From Chromatiaceae bacterium (lineage in GTDB: Bacteria > Pseudomonadota > Gammaproteobacteria > Chromatiales > Chromatiaceae): a DNA stretch of 64,000 nucleotides. Location: assembly GCA_013426805.1 (NCBI GenBank), contig JACDZG010000012.1:1-64000 (forward strand), in the 5' to 3' direction. Every line of letters begins with the position of its first letter. The stretch's first letter is position 1. Position numbers and translations under genes: made by a program. Shown here in pieces: positions 8,785-17,139 of the stretch. The notes under the pieces were generated by a model. It ran no database searches, was not told where the DNA came from, and worked only from the letters and a program-made list of their open reading frames with translations.

Positions 8785-9651
8785 TCAGCGGGTCAGCCGC
8801 GGCGCGGCCAACCCCCGCAGCAGAGGGCTGACCAGATAGCCCAGGACCCCATTCACCAGAGCCGCCCATCCCAGGGCCTGGAGCAGGGGCCGCGCCTCAA
8901 CATACTCGGCATCCCCGAGGATCAGTCCGACGGCGGCAAAGCCGCACAGGGTCACCAGGGCCAGATGCACCGCGCCATCGGTTACCAGCGCGGGCCACCG
9001 CGCCGCCAGGCGGGCGCCGATCCAGGCCGCGAGCGCGCCGCCCCAGAACCCGACGGCCACATCCACCGGCCAGTGGACACCGACCGCGACCCGACTCAGG
9101 CCGACCAGCATCGCCACCAGGATCAGCAGTACCCGCAGTTCGGACCAGCGGGCGTAGTAGACCAGGACCCCGAAAAAGACCGCCGCGGTCGTAGCGTGAC
9201 CGGACGGGAAACTCGCCCGCCGGAGCAGCGGGCCGATCAGGTTGAAGCTGTCCGGCGGCAGCACGGCCGGCGGGCGGGCCGCATCGAACAGCGGCTTGAG
9301 GCCCCGGCTGAAGGCCACGGCCACCAGCCCGGCCAGCACCAGGGCCCAGAACACCCGCGGATCACGCCGCGCCAAGAACAGACAGAGGACGAAGGGCACG
9401 CCCTCGCCGCCGATCGAGGTCAGCCACTGCCAGACCCAGTCCGGATAGGCGGCCCCGGCATCATTCAGTGCCGCGAAGCCCGCGTGATAGCCGCAGGCGA
9501 GCCATAGCGTCAGCCCGACCGCCAGGCTGGACCAGGCCCAGGTGGACAGCCACAGGGCTCCGCCCGGCGGGTCCAGGGGGGTGCGGGCGGCCCCGGCGGT
9601 GAGCGCCTGGTTCAGGTCGCGGCGCAGCCAGCCGACCAACCCCCTAACCAC
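8785..9651 (-). CDS. PAP2-family membrane phosphatase
   Basis: A polytopic membrane protein with the three PAP2 phosphatase motifs: K-x6-RP (GLKPLFDAARPPA), PSGH (ASFPSGHATTAAVFFG) and SR-x5-H (GLSRVAVGVHWPVDV). It should dephosphorylate lipid-linked phosphates such as phosphatidic acid or undecaprenyl pyrophosphate, with its active site at the periplasmic face. The open frame extends upstream into the glycosyltransferase gene, but that extension looks non-coding. The GTG at 9651, overlapping the upstream TAG, gives about 288 residues and fits translational coupling. It is the last gene of a GT2 / ArnT-like / PAP2 operon. It may recycle the polyprenyl carrier or modify lipid A phosphates (inference). 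Confidence 0.8.
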   Translation of the reverse strand: MVRGLVGWLRRDLNQALTAGAARTPLDPPGGALWLSTWAWSSLAVGLTLWLACGYHAGFAALNDAGAAYPDWVWQWLTSIGGEGVPFVLCLFLARRDPRVFWALVLAGLVAVAFSRGLKPLFDAARPPAVLPPDSFNLIGPLLRRASFPSGHATTAAVFFGVLVYYARWSELRVLLILVAMLVGLSRVAVGVHWPVDVAVGFWGGALAAWIGARLAARWPALVTDGAVHLALVTLCGFAAVGLILGDAEYVEARPLLQALGWAALVNGVLGYLVSPLLRGLAAPRLTR

Positions 9652-11284
9652 CGTCGCGCTCCCGCGGCTGCCAGTCGCCGGTCGGACGCAGCTGCTCACG
9701 CACCCACACCAGGGCCACGGGGCCCCGCCGATAGAGCAGATCGAGCCGCAAGTCCGGCAGTTCGCGGGCCAGTGCATCGAGCTTGTCGACGCGCAGGAAG
9801 GCCAGTTCTCCGGTGCGCGGGATACGGTTCGGGGTGATGGCCTCCCGGTAGACACTGAAACTCGGCATCGAGGTGCGAAACGCCACGGTGGGCAAATCCA
9901 GCCGCCGGGCAAGCTCCGCCGCCTCTTTGACCGGCGCCTGCAAGACCGCGAAGACCCGCGGCGCGAGCACCCCGAAGATCACCAGACCCTGAATCATACC
10001 GGCCAGCATCAGCCGCTGCCAGAGCGTCGGCCGGGACCACAGCAGCAGACCGATCAGGGCGGCGGCGCCGACCGCGACCCCGGCGACATAGGACCCATCC
10101 AGCAGCGCCAGGCCGTCGCTGATCATCGCCGCCTCATGGGCCTTGTGGTCATCGGAGGCGATGATCCCCAGGACCCAGGGCAGGGCGAGCAGCAAGGCGA
10201 AGAGCGCCAGCGGCGGCGTGAACGCGAGCCAACGGTTGGTCAGCAGGTCGCGATGACGTGCCATCAGGATGAACAGGGGCGTACAGCCATACAGCAGATA
10301 ATGCGGCAGTTGCGTCCCCGAAAACGAAAAAAAGCAGAAGACCACCGCGAACCAAATCCATAGAAAGCGCTCCAGCGGATCCGCCCAGGCGTCGCGCCAG
10401 GCGGTTCGCCAGGGCAGCAGCAGACGCAGGAACCAACCGGTAAAAGGCAGCAGGATCAGCGGCAGCATCACCAGGTAATAACCGAAAAAGCCGCTGTGAC
10501 CGTGGATGGTCGCGCCGAACCGATCGGCGTTGTGATGCAGAAAAAAGCTCTTGAAGAACCCGGCGCCGTCGTCCAGATAGATGGCCAGATACCAGGGACC
10601 GGCCGCCAGGAGAAACATCAGCCAACCGACCGGGGAGAGGACCGCCCGCCGCCAGTGCGACAAGGCGCCCGCCGACCAGAAAAACAGCAGGCTCACCAGC
10701 GCCGGAAAGAACACCGCAACCGGCCCCTTGGTCAGAAACCCAAGCCCCATCCACAGCCAGGCACGCACCACCGGACCGGATCGGCTGCCCGCCTCCGGTC
10801 GGCTGTAGAAGCGGTAGATCTCAAAGAAGGTCAGGGCGATGAACAGATTCAGCAGCGCGTCGGCCACCGCGGCCTTGGCCACCAGTGAGACCTGCAACGA
10901 CAGCGCGAGCGCCATGCCGGCGACCACGGCGGTCGGCGCATCCAAGCGCTCGCGCACGAACCGCCACAGCGCCCACACCCAGAGCGCGGCGGCCAGGGCC
11001 GAGGGCAGGCGCAGCGCGAACTCATTGAATCCGAGCACTTGGACGGAGGCGGCCTGGGCCCAATAGATCAGCACCGGTTTGTCGTAGCGTGGCTCACCGT
11101 CCTTGTGCGGCGTGATGTAATTGCCGCTTGCGATCATCTCGCGGGTCGCCTCGGTGAAGGCCCCCTCGTCCAGGTCGTAGAGGGGCAGGGCGCCGAGTTG
11201 CCAGAAGAAAGCGAAGCACACCACCGCCGCCAGGATCCAGGGCGAGGTGAAGTAGGCATCCAATCGGTCCGGGGTGAGTTTCAC
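9644..11284 (-). CDS. ArnT-like dolichyl-phosphate-mannose-type glycosyltransferase (GT39/GT83)
   Basis: About 546 residues, polytopic. After the first membrane helix comes the family's acidic loop (LPLYDLDEGAFTEATREMIA), followed by DGEPRYDKPVLIYWAQA, both typical of ArnT and related transferases. Many hydrophobic segments follow, with a soluble C-terminal end. Such enzymes transfer a sugar from a polyprenyl-phosphate donor to lipid A or another periplasmic acceptor. The GTG at 11284 overlaps the stop of the GT2 gene (GTGA). The longer open frame that starts at 11719 runs opposite to plausible protein and is discarded. The context (GT2 supplies polyprenyl-P-sugar, this enzyme uses it) supports a lipid or envelope glycosylation pathway; the actual sugar is unknown. 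Confidence 0.85.
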   Translation of the reverse strand: MKLTPDRLDAYFTSPWILAAVVCFAFFWQLGALPLYDLDEGAFTEATREMIASGNYITPHKDGEPRYDKPVLIYWAQAASVQVLGFNEFALRLPSALAAALWVWALWRFVRERLDAPTAVVAGMALALSLQVSLVAKAAVADALLNLFIALTFFEIYRFYSRPEAGSRSGPVVRAWLWMGLGFLTKGPVAVFFPALVSLLFFWSAGALSHWRRAVLSPVGWLMFLLAAGPWYLAIYLDDGAGFFKSFFLHHNADRFGATIHGHSGFFGYYLVMLPLILLPFTGWFLRLLLPWRTAWRDAWADPLERFLWIWFAVVFCFFSFSGTQLPHYLLYGCTPLFILMARHRDLLTNRWLAFTPPLALFALLLALPWVLGIIASDDHKAHEAAMISDGLALLDGSYVAGVAVGAAALIGLLLWSRPTLWQRLMLAGMIQGLVIFGVLAPRVFAVLQAPVKEAAELARRLDLPTVAFRTSMPSFSVYREAITPNRIPRTGELAFLRVDKLDALARELPDLRLDLLYRRGPVALVWVREQLRPTGDWQPRERDGG

Positions 11285-12297
11285 GACGGCGCCCTCCAGC
11301 CGGCGGCGGCCGGGTCGGTTTGGACGCGGATGCGATGGTGCGACAGCGCGCTGGACGCGTAGAAGGTCCGGGTCAGCAGTTCGGCAAGTACGCCGGTGGT
11401 CAGAAACTGAATCGAGGCGACCAGCAACAGGATGGACACCAGCAGCAGGGGCCGCTGGCCGATGTGTTGACCCAGACCGAACTTCACCACCAGCAGATAG
11501 GCCATCATGGTCCCGCCGACGGCGCCGAACAGGATGCCGATCGACCCGAAGAAGTGCCCCGGCCGGGCGCCGAAGCGCAGGAAGAAGAAGGCCGAAAGCA
11601 GATCGATCAGCACCCGGAACGTGCGCGAAATGCCGTATTTGGAGGCACCGAAGCGGCGCGCCTGATGGCTGACCGGCGTCTCGCCGATGCGCGTCGGGGC
11701 CGTCACCCCGGCCACCCATACCGGGATGAAGCGGTGCATCTCACCGAGCAGCGTGACCTCGCGGATCACCTCCGCCCGATAGACCTTGAGACTGCACCCA
11801 TAGTCGTGCAGGGCCACCCCGGTCACCCGTCCGATCAGCGCATTGGCGATGCGCGACGGGATCTTGCGCAGCAACAGATCATCCTGACGCCGCTGCCGCC
11901 AGCCCTGGAGCAGGTCCAGATCGCGGGCGAGCAGTTCATCGACCAGCCGCGGGATATCCGCCGGATCGTTCTGCAAATCCCCGTCCAGGGTCGCGATGAC
12001 CTCACCGCGGGCGGCATCGAACCCCGCCTGCATTGCCGCCGTCTGACCGAAATTGCGGCGCAGGCGGATCACCCGGACATGGCTGCCGTACGTCGCGGCC
12101 AGTTGCATCAGGCGCGTGCCGGTCCCGTCGCGGCTGCCGTCGTCCACGCAAATCAGCTCCCAAGCCCCGCCATAGTCCGCCAACCCCTGATGAACACGGA
12201 CCAACATCGGCTCCACGTTCTCCACCTCGTCATACATGGGGATCACGATCGACAGGGCCGGGCGGGCGGCCGGATCGCGGGGCGGGGCACTGGTCAT
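11281..12297 (-). CDS. GT2 polyprenyl-phosphate glycosyltransferase (ArnC/GtrB/DPM1-like)
   Basis: 338 residues. The N-terminal GT-A domain has the GT2 hallmarks LSIVIPMYDEVENVEPM, ICVDDGSRDGT and ATLDGDLQNDPADI, the last holding the metal-binding Asp pair. GCSLKVYR and the basic QARRFGASKYGISRTF motif are typical of the DPM1/GtrB/ArnC group. Two C-terminal hydrophobic segments (HFFGSIGILFGAVGGTMMAY and PLLLVSILLLVASIQFLTTG) anchor it in the membrane. It probably makes a polyprenyl-phosphate sugar donor for the ArnT-like enzyme encoded next. First gene of the three-gene operon; sugar specificity cannot be read from the sequence. Confidence 0.88.
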   Translation of the reverse strand: MTSAPPRDPAARPALSIVIPMYDEVENVEPMLVRVHQGLADYGGAWELICVDDGSRDGTGTRLMQLAATYGSHVRVIRLRRNFGQTAAMQAGFDAARGEVIATLDGDLQNDPADIPRLVDELLARDLDLLQGWRQRRQDDLLLRKIPSRIANALIGRVTGVALHDYGCSLKVYRAEVIREVTLLGEMHRFIPVWVAGVTAPTRIGETPVSHQARRFGASKYGISRTFRVLIDLLSAFFFLRFGARPGHFFGSIGILFGAVGGTMMAYLLVVKFGLGQHIGQRPLLLVSILLLVASIQFLTTGVLAELLTRTFYASSALSHHRIRVQTDPAAAGWRAPS

Positions 12298-12562
12298 AAA
12301 CGGCTGTCCGTACGGGGAGGGCGGTGCGGCTGAGAAACCTCGTTAGCTTAATGGGCGGCGGGAAAAGGTCAACCTGGTTGTCGATCCGTTGGAGCAGTAT
12401 GCTGGCACTGCCGTCGTGATCATCAAAGCTGAGCACCAGCAGCCAACGACGGCCTGATTGATGCCGCAATTGCCTTGACACCTAACGACATCGCCAACCG
12501 CGAAGCGGACGACGGCCTCGTCCGGGCGCATTTTCAGAACCTGATCCAGGGGATTTGCCGAC

Positions 12563-13045
12563 ATGAAGCAGAGCGTCTATCTTGAGACTTCCCTGATCAG
12601 CTATTTGGCCGCCCGCCCGAGTCGCGACCTGATCGTCGCCGGTCATCAGCAGATCAGCCACGAGTGGTGGGACCTACGGCAGGACTGGGATCTGTCCATC
12701 TCGGCGCTGGTCATCGCGGAGGCGCGATCCGGCGACGAGGAGGCTGCCGGACGCCGTTTGAATTTGTTGGAAGGACTGCCGATGCTGCATGTGAGCGACG
12801 ATGTCATCGACCTGGCCGAACGATTGGTCGCGGGTGCCGCCCTTCCCGAAAAGGCGAAGGAAGACGCCTTGCATATCGCGGTCGCCGCCGTACATGGAAT
12901 CGAGTATTTGCTCACGTGGAACTGTAAGCACATTGCGAACGCCGGCAAGCGTCCCCTGATTGAAGCGCTTTGCCGGGCGTCGGGATACCGGCCGCCGGTC
13001 ATTTGTACCCCTGAAGAACTACTGGGAGAGCGCGATGTGGACTGA
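12563..13045 (+). CDS. PIN-domain protein (VapC-like toxin)
   Basis: 160 residues with a PIN fold. The first acidic residues lie in VYLETSLISYLAARPSRD, with further conserved acidic positions in LVIAEARSGDEEAAGRR, KAKEDALHIAVAAVHGI and LLTWNCKHIANA. The last two blocks are strongly typical of PIN proteins that pair with small antitoxins. The protein would be a metal-dependent RNase toxin. The downstream 73-codon gene overlaps its 3' end. The ribosome site is weak. No convincing antitoxin is visible in the 265 bases upstream. Confidence 0.82.
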   Translation: MKQSVYLETSLISYLAARPSRDLIVAGHQQISHEWWDLRQDWDLSISALVIAEARSGDEEAAGRRLNLLEGLPMLHVSDDVIDLAERLVAGAALPEKAKEDALHIAVAAVHGIEYLLTWNCKHIANAGKRPLIEALCRASGYRPPVICTPEELLGERDVD

Positions 13046-13256
13046 CCCGATCGTCGACGAGTTACACCGATTCCGGGAGGCACACGCCGCCCGCTTCAAC
13101 AACGACCTGCGGGCCATTGCGGTCGAGTTGCGCAAGATCGAACAAGACTGGCCCGCACCAACGATCGACCCGCCGCCCAAACCGCCGGCAGGCCGTCCCA
13201 CGCCGCCGCCATCATTCAGGGCGATGGCAACCAGGGACGTGATTGGCGAAGCTTAG
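13035..13256 (+). CDS. Small acidic/basic partner of the PIN protein (putative antitoxin)
   Basis: 73 residues starting MWTDPIVDELHRFREAHAAR. The start codon lies inside the last codons of the PIN gene (11-base overlap), which argues for coupled translation. The N-terminal half (FNNDLRAIAVELRKIEQDW) is predicted helical and the remainder is Pro-rich. Similar short proteins beginning with a WTDPIV-like stretch commonly follow PIN genes in proteobacteria (recalled, not checked). No DNA-binding motif is evident. Confidence 0.65.
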   Translation: MWTDPIVDELHRFREAHAARFNNDLRAIAVELRKIEQDWPAPTIDPPPKPPAGRPTPPPSFRAMATRDVIGEA

Positions 13257-13283
13257 CCAAGCATTAACCCTTTGAGGGATCTC

Positions 13284-13340
13284 GTGCAAGTGGACCTATT
13301 GGAAGCCAAGAACCGCTTGTCCAGTCTGGTCGCCGCTTGA
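13284..13340 (+). pseudogene. Truncated Phd/YefM antitoxin remnant
   Basis: An 18-codon frame from GTG reads VQVDLLEAKNRLSSLVAA and stops. This is the conserved first segment of Phd/YefM antitoxins (typically MQVNLLEAKNRLSELI). The rest of the gene and any partner toxin are absent. The remaining bases to 13505 hold nothing recognisable. Confidence 0.5.
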
Positions 13341-13505
13341 AGCACATCTGGTCAAGCCTGGCTCCGGTGGCCCTCCCGAAGGTCCACCAACGCTGGGGCC
13401 ACGGGGGTGGAGCGGGGCGGGTTGCGCGCCTGTCGCCATTGCGTCGATGATACGCAGACGGACGCACCGCCACCTTTTTATCGATCAACCGCAGGACCTC
13501 ACACC

Positions 13506-13859
13506 ATGGGCGACCCCTCGACATTGGAACGGATCGACCTGGGCGACGGCCGTCAGGTCTGGGTGCAGAGCTCCGGGCTGCGCGTCGCCGGCAAGCAATT
13601 GGCCGGCGCCGATGACACCGACCGGGTGCAGCGCGCCCTGGCGATGATCCGCCCGGCCGCCGAGCAACTGTTCAAGTCGCTGGCGGACATCAACCGCCCC
13701 AAGACCATCGAGATGGAGTTCGGGGTCGGCTTCTCCGGGTCGGTCGGGGTCTTTCTCGCGTCGGCGGATACCGAGGCCAACTTCAAGATCAAGCTCACCT
13801 GGGAGAATCCGGCCCCGCTTCCGGCCGCGAGCGGTGTCGGCACCGAGCATCCCGGCTGA
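13506..13859 (+). CDS. Trypco1-like (CU044_2847 family) trypsin-co-occurring protein
   Basis: 117 residues. The C-terminal half TIEMEFGVGFSGSVGVFLAS plus the following EANFKIKLTWE matches the pattern of the CU044_2847/Trypco1 family, small proteins encoded beside trypsin-like proteases in bacterial conflict systems (family recalled from the Aravind group's work on NTP-dependent conflict systems). The open frame begins upstream, but the ATG at 13506 with GCAGGACC upstream starts the credible protein. The protease gene follows after 32 bases, so the pair probably forms one operon with the MoxR and vWA genes. It may be a substrate or adaptor of the protease (inference). Confidence 0.75.
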   Translation: MGDPSTLERIDLGDGRQVWVQSSGLRVAGKQLAGADDTDRVQRALAMIRPAAEQLFKSLADINRPKTIEMEFGVGFSGSVGVFLASADTEANFKIKLTWENPAPLPAASGVGTEHPG

Positions 13860-13891
13860 CGGCGGCCGGTCGGGCCGCGGGCCGATCCACT

Positions 13892-15166
13892 ATGCGCGGT
13901 CTGGCACGCCTGCTGCGAGACGATCACGCTTGCGGGGCCGGTTTCCTGATCGCACCGCGGCACCTCGCCACCTGCGCCCATGTGGTGAACCTCGCCCTGG
14001 GGCGAGACAAGCTCGCCGCGGAAAGTCCGCTGCCTGATCAGATCATTGTGCTCGCGTTCCCGGACGCGCTTCCCGACCCGTCCAGCCCGCACCCACACGA
14101 CCGGCGCCGCACCGGCACCGTCGTCTGCTGGCACCCGCCGACCCCGGAGGGTCAGCCGCCCGGACCCCATGACGACCTCGCCGTCCTGTTGCTCGATCAC
14201 CCCCTGGACCCCGCGGCCGTCCCGGCCTTGGCCCCGGCGGACGCGGCCCTCGCCGCCGGCCTCGGCGGCGACGCCTGGGGCTGCCCGCGCGGCACCCCCG
14301 ACGGGCGCTGGGCGCCGGCCGTCCTGTCCGGCAGCAGCGGCGCGCTGCGTCAGTTCAATCTTCTGGGCAGCGGCCCGGAGATCCAGCCGGGGTTCAGCGG
14401 CGGACCCTTCACCATCCTGCACCAGACGCAGATCGCCGGCATGGTGGTGCAGGTCGACGAAGCCGCCCGCGCGGGCTGGCTGCTGCCGCTCGCCGCGCTA
14501 CGCCAGGCCTGGGCGGCGCTGCGCGTGGTCGAGTTGGAGCTGCGGCTGCGCGACGGGCGCCTGCATGCCGGGTCCGCCGGCCCACTCGCCGGCACTCCGC
14601 TCGCGGACCTGGAGACCGCCGTGGCGCGCGGCGATCTCGCGGCCCTACGCCTGGCACTTTTCGGCACCGCCGACCCCGGGCAGCCGCTCGCCGACCTGGA
14701 CCCGGCGCGGCACCTGGACGCGCTTGACCTCGGCCCCCGCCGACTGCGGCTGCGCTGCCGGGACGATGCCGCCGCCCGGCTGCCCTGGCACGGCCTGCCG
14801 GGCGCGGACGGCCGGCGCCTGGGTGATCAGGGCTGGGTGATCGAAGTGGTCGGCCCGACCCCGCGTCCGGCCGCGGTGCGCAGCATCCACAACGCCCTGA
14901 TCCTGGCCCCGGCCGACGCCCGGCTGGCCCCGGAGGTCCGCCCCCATGTGGACCAGGTTCGCGCCGCCCTGGCCCCGCTGCTGCCGCACCCGCGCCTGAG
15001 CCGCGTTCCCTGGGCGGTGAACTGCCACGACCTTGACCGTTACCTCCAGGACGAACCCGACCTCATTTATGTCTATGCCCAGGTGGACCAGGCGGGCGGG
15101 TTGGCCCTGGGACGCGACGCCGACGCGCGTGAGTCGCTGGCACCGGCCGCGTCGGCACCAGCCTGA
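13892..15166 (+). CDS. Trypsin-like serine protease, N-terminal part of a probably frameshifted VMAP-like protein
   Basis: 424 residues in the primary frame. A trypsin-like domain occupies about residues 1-210 with a complete catalytic triad: His in LATCAHVVNLAL, Asp in PHDDLAVLLLD and Ser in IQPGFSGGPF. Downstream the chain continues through a conserved-looking region (LIYVYAQVDQAGGLALG) and then stops in a low-complexity tail (LAPAASAPA). The next frame is closed just before (TGA at 15130) but open afterwards and reads on smoothly, so a one-base shift between about 15133 and 15163 probably splits one gene of roughly 758 codons. With Trypco1 before it and MoxR and vWA genes after it, it fits the protease/effector component of a vWA-MoxR ternary conflict system. 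Confidence 0.8.
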   Translation: MRGLARLLRDDHACGAGFLIAPRHLATCAHVVNLALGRDKLAAESPLPDQIIVLAFPDALPDPSSPHPHDRRRTGTVVCWHPPTPEGQPPGPHDDLAVLLLDHPLDPAAVPALAPADAALAAGLGGDAWGCPRGTPDGRWAPAVLSGSSGALRQFNLLGSGPEIQPGFSGGPFTILHQTQIAGMVVQVDEAARAGWLLPLAALRQAWAALRVVELELRLRDGRLHAGSAGPLAGTPLADLETAVARGDLAALRLALFGTADPGQPLADLDPARHLDALDLGPRRLRLRCRDDAAARLPWHGLPGADGRRLGDQGWVIEVVGPTPRPAAVRSIHNALILAPADARLAPEVRPHVDQVRAALAPLLPHPRLSRVPWAVNCHDLDRYLQDEPDLIYVYAQVDQAGGLALGRDADARESLAPAASAPA

Positions 15167-16167
15167 AACGCGGCACCCTGGCCTGGCTCGCCGAGTTCGC
15201 CGCGGCGCCCGCGAGCGAGCCGGCCGCGGTCCTCAGCCGCCTGGGCGACTGCGGCACCTGCGCCCGGCTGGGCGGCGACGGGCTGGTCCTGACCCGCCCG
15301 GCGGACCCGGACGCCGTGCTCTACGCCTCCATTCGCGCCTCCCTGCTCCAACTGCTGCTGGGCCGCACGACCGAGAAGGATCTGCTCGCCGGGCGCATCA
15401 CCGCCCCCCGCGGCGGCTCGCTTCTGCTGTACTTTGTCTGCGGCGATGCCCAGGCCCGGGTCCATGACTTCCCCGAGCAGGGCCGCTGGCACCTGGAGGC
15501 GCTCGACCATCCCCCGCGCGTCCGCCCCAAGCCCATCCCCGCCCTGCTGCGCCCGGAGCAGACCAGCGCGGACTTGCAGCAGCAGCTGTACGAAGACCTG
15601 CAGCTCAACCCCGACACCGACACCACGGAAGAAGCCCTGCACCGCCTCACCCGGCCGCTGCCGGGTGAGAATGTGCTGCTGTCGCTGGCCTGGCTGCTTG
15701 AGCCGGCGCCCGGCTGCACCCCGGATCAGCTCCAGGGCTGGCTGCTGCACTGGCGGCAGGCCGTGCTCCAGGTGTTCGAGGCGCGCGAGATTCCCGCCGG
15801 CTGCCGCGTCCTGGCCGGCTGCTGCCTGCAATGGGACGACGGCCGGCCGGAGTGGCCCGGCAGTGCCGCGACCGCGATCCAGAGGGACGCCGTCGCCGTT
15901 CTCGGCCGCGACAATCCGCCCCATTGCGACTGGATACGCTTCGAGCAGCCGCTCGACCGGCTGCGTCAGGACGAGCTCGACGACTTCTTCCGCAACGAGC
16001 AGGGCCGGCTCGCCGCCGCCGTCGTCGGGCTGGAGCGCCGCGCCCTGGTGGACTGGGTCTGGGCGGAGACCGCCGGCCGCTTCGAGCCCACCGTCAAGAC
16101 CATCTACCGCGCCTGCAAGACCGGCTTCCACGCCCTGCGCAATGGAGACCCGCCATGCCAGCCATGA
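15133..16167 (+). CDS. C-terminal part of the trypsin/VMAP-like protein (other frame)
   Basis: Coding character in this frame begins directly after a TGA at 15130: VAGTGRVGTSLKRGTLAWLA and VLSRLGDCGTCARLGG. A GTG at 15316 could start a 283-residue protein (ASIRASLLQLLLGRTTEKDL), but it lacks a ribosome site and would discard the good protein upstream. A fusion with the trypsin-like gene through a frameshift is the better reading. The segment from about 15650 (LLSLAWLLEPAPG, WLLHWRQAVLQVFEAR, CCLQWDDGRPEWPG) suits a VMAP-type C-terminal domain by context, though I cannot confirm that by alignment. The stop overlaps the MoxR ATG (ATGA). Confidence 0.55.
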   Translation, partial: VAGTGRVGTSLKRGTLAWLAEFAAAPASEPAAVLSRLGDCGTCARLGGDGLVLTRPADPDAVLYASIRASLLQLLLGRTTEKDLLAGRITAPRGGSLLLYFVCGDAQARVHDFPEQGRWHLEALDHPPRVRPKPIPALLRPEQTSADLQQQLYEDLQLNPDTDTTEEALHRLTRPLPGENVLLSLAWLLEPAPGCTPDQLQGWLLHWRQAVLQVFEAREIPAGCRVLAGCCLQWDDGRPEWPGSAATAIQRDAVAVLGRDNPPHCDWIRFEQPLDRLRQDELDDFFRNEQGRLAAAVVGLERRALVDWVWAETAGRFEPTVKTIYRACKTGFHALRNGDPPCQP

Positions 16168-17126
16168 GTGACCCGCTCGCCTTCGTCCGCTACCACGAGT
16201 CGCCGCTCGACTGGGCGCAGCACGAGCCCGACGCGGCCCGCGCCGCCCTGTCCGCGACGCTCGACCTGGCCGCCCAGCGCGGTCTAGAGGCCGGTGCCCG
16301 CCGCTTTCAGCCGCCCCGGCCGCTGGTCGCCGCCATCAACGCCGCGCTCGCCTCGCGCTCGCCGCTGCTGCTCACCGGCGACCCCGGCACCGGCAAGACC
16401 GAGACGGCTTACTACCTGGCGCAGTATTTCGGGCTGCCTTCGCCCTACCACTTCCAGGTCCGCTCCGACAGCAGCGCTCGCGATCTGCGTTACGACTTCG
16501 ACGCCGTGGCCTATCTGCAGGACGCCTACGCCAAGACCATCGTGACTCCCGCCGACGGCAGCGACCCGCGCGCCCAGCCGCGCTATCTCAAACCGGGGAA
16601 ACTCTGGCGCGCCTACGACGAGCCCGGCGAATGCGTGCTGTTGATCGACGAGATCGACAAGGCCCCGCGCGACTTCCCCAACGACCTGCTGCAGGAACTC
16701 AGCGAGCAGTGTTTCGACCACCCCTTCGCCGCCGCGCCGGTCCGCAACCAGGGCCCGCCGCCCATCCTGATCATCACCAGCAACGGCGAGCGCAGCCTGC
16801 CGGACCCCTTCCTGCGCCGCTGTGTGCTGTGCCATATCGAACTCACCGACGACCTGCTGCTGCGCATCCTCGACGCCTGGGACAGTGCCTTCGCGCCCCG
16901 CCTGCCGGCCGGCGTGCGCGCCGCCGCCCTGCCGCGCTTCACCGAGGTGCGCCGCCTGCTGCGTGAGCGCGGCCGTCCGCCGGGCGCCGCTGAACTCCTG
17001 GTCTGGTTCAACGTGCTGGCCGTCCTGCAGGTGCCGGCCGCGACGCTGGCCGCCGCCCCCCTGGCCGAGCTGCCGGGCATCCACTGCCTGATCAAGCTGC
17101 CGGAAGACTATCCGCTGCTCGGCTGA
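16164..17126 (+). CDS. MoxR-family AAA+ ATPase
   Basis: 320 residues. Walker A is PLLLTGDPGTGKTETAYYLA, Walker B is CVLLIDEIDKAPRDFPNDLL, and a sensor-like segment reads ILIITSNGERSLPDPFLRRC. The EIDKA and SNGER pattern is typical of MoxR ATPases, which act as chaperones with vWA-domain proteins. The ATG at 16164 overlaps the upstream stop by four bases and is chosen over an ATG three codons earlier. The vWA/FGE gene follows after 13 bases. In the ternary conflict-system model, it remodels or activates the effector complex when infection is sensed (family knowledge plus inference). Confidence 0.88.
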   Translation: MSDPLAFVRYHESPLDWAQHEPDAARAALSATLDLAAQRGLEAGARRFQPPRPLVAAINAALASRSPLLLTGDPGTGKTETAYYLAQYFGLPSPYHFQVRSDSSARDLRYDFDAVAYLQDAYAKTIVTPADGSDPRAQPRYLKPGKLWRAYDEPGECVLLIDEIDKAPRDFPNDLLQELSEQCFDHPFAAAPVRNQGPPPILIITSNGERSLPDPFLRRCVLCHIELTDDLLLRILDAWDSAFAPRLPAGVRAAALPRFTEVRRLLRERGRPPGAAELLVWFNVLAVLQVPAATLAAAPLAELPGIHCLIKLPEDYPLLG

Positions 17127-17139
17127 ACCGCCCGCCGCG

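Noticed and set aside
11284-11719. N-terminal extension of the ArnT-like frame
   Set aside because: It overlaps the conserved 3' third of the GT2 gene and reads as shadow sequence; the GTGA overlap at 11281-11284 gives a natural start.
12343-12564. Small minus-strand frame upstream of the PIN gene as a possible antitoxin
   Set aside because: No recognisable antitoxin motif, wrong strand, and a Cys-rich low-quality C-terminus.
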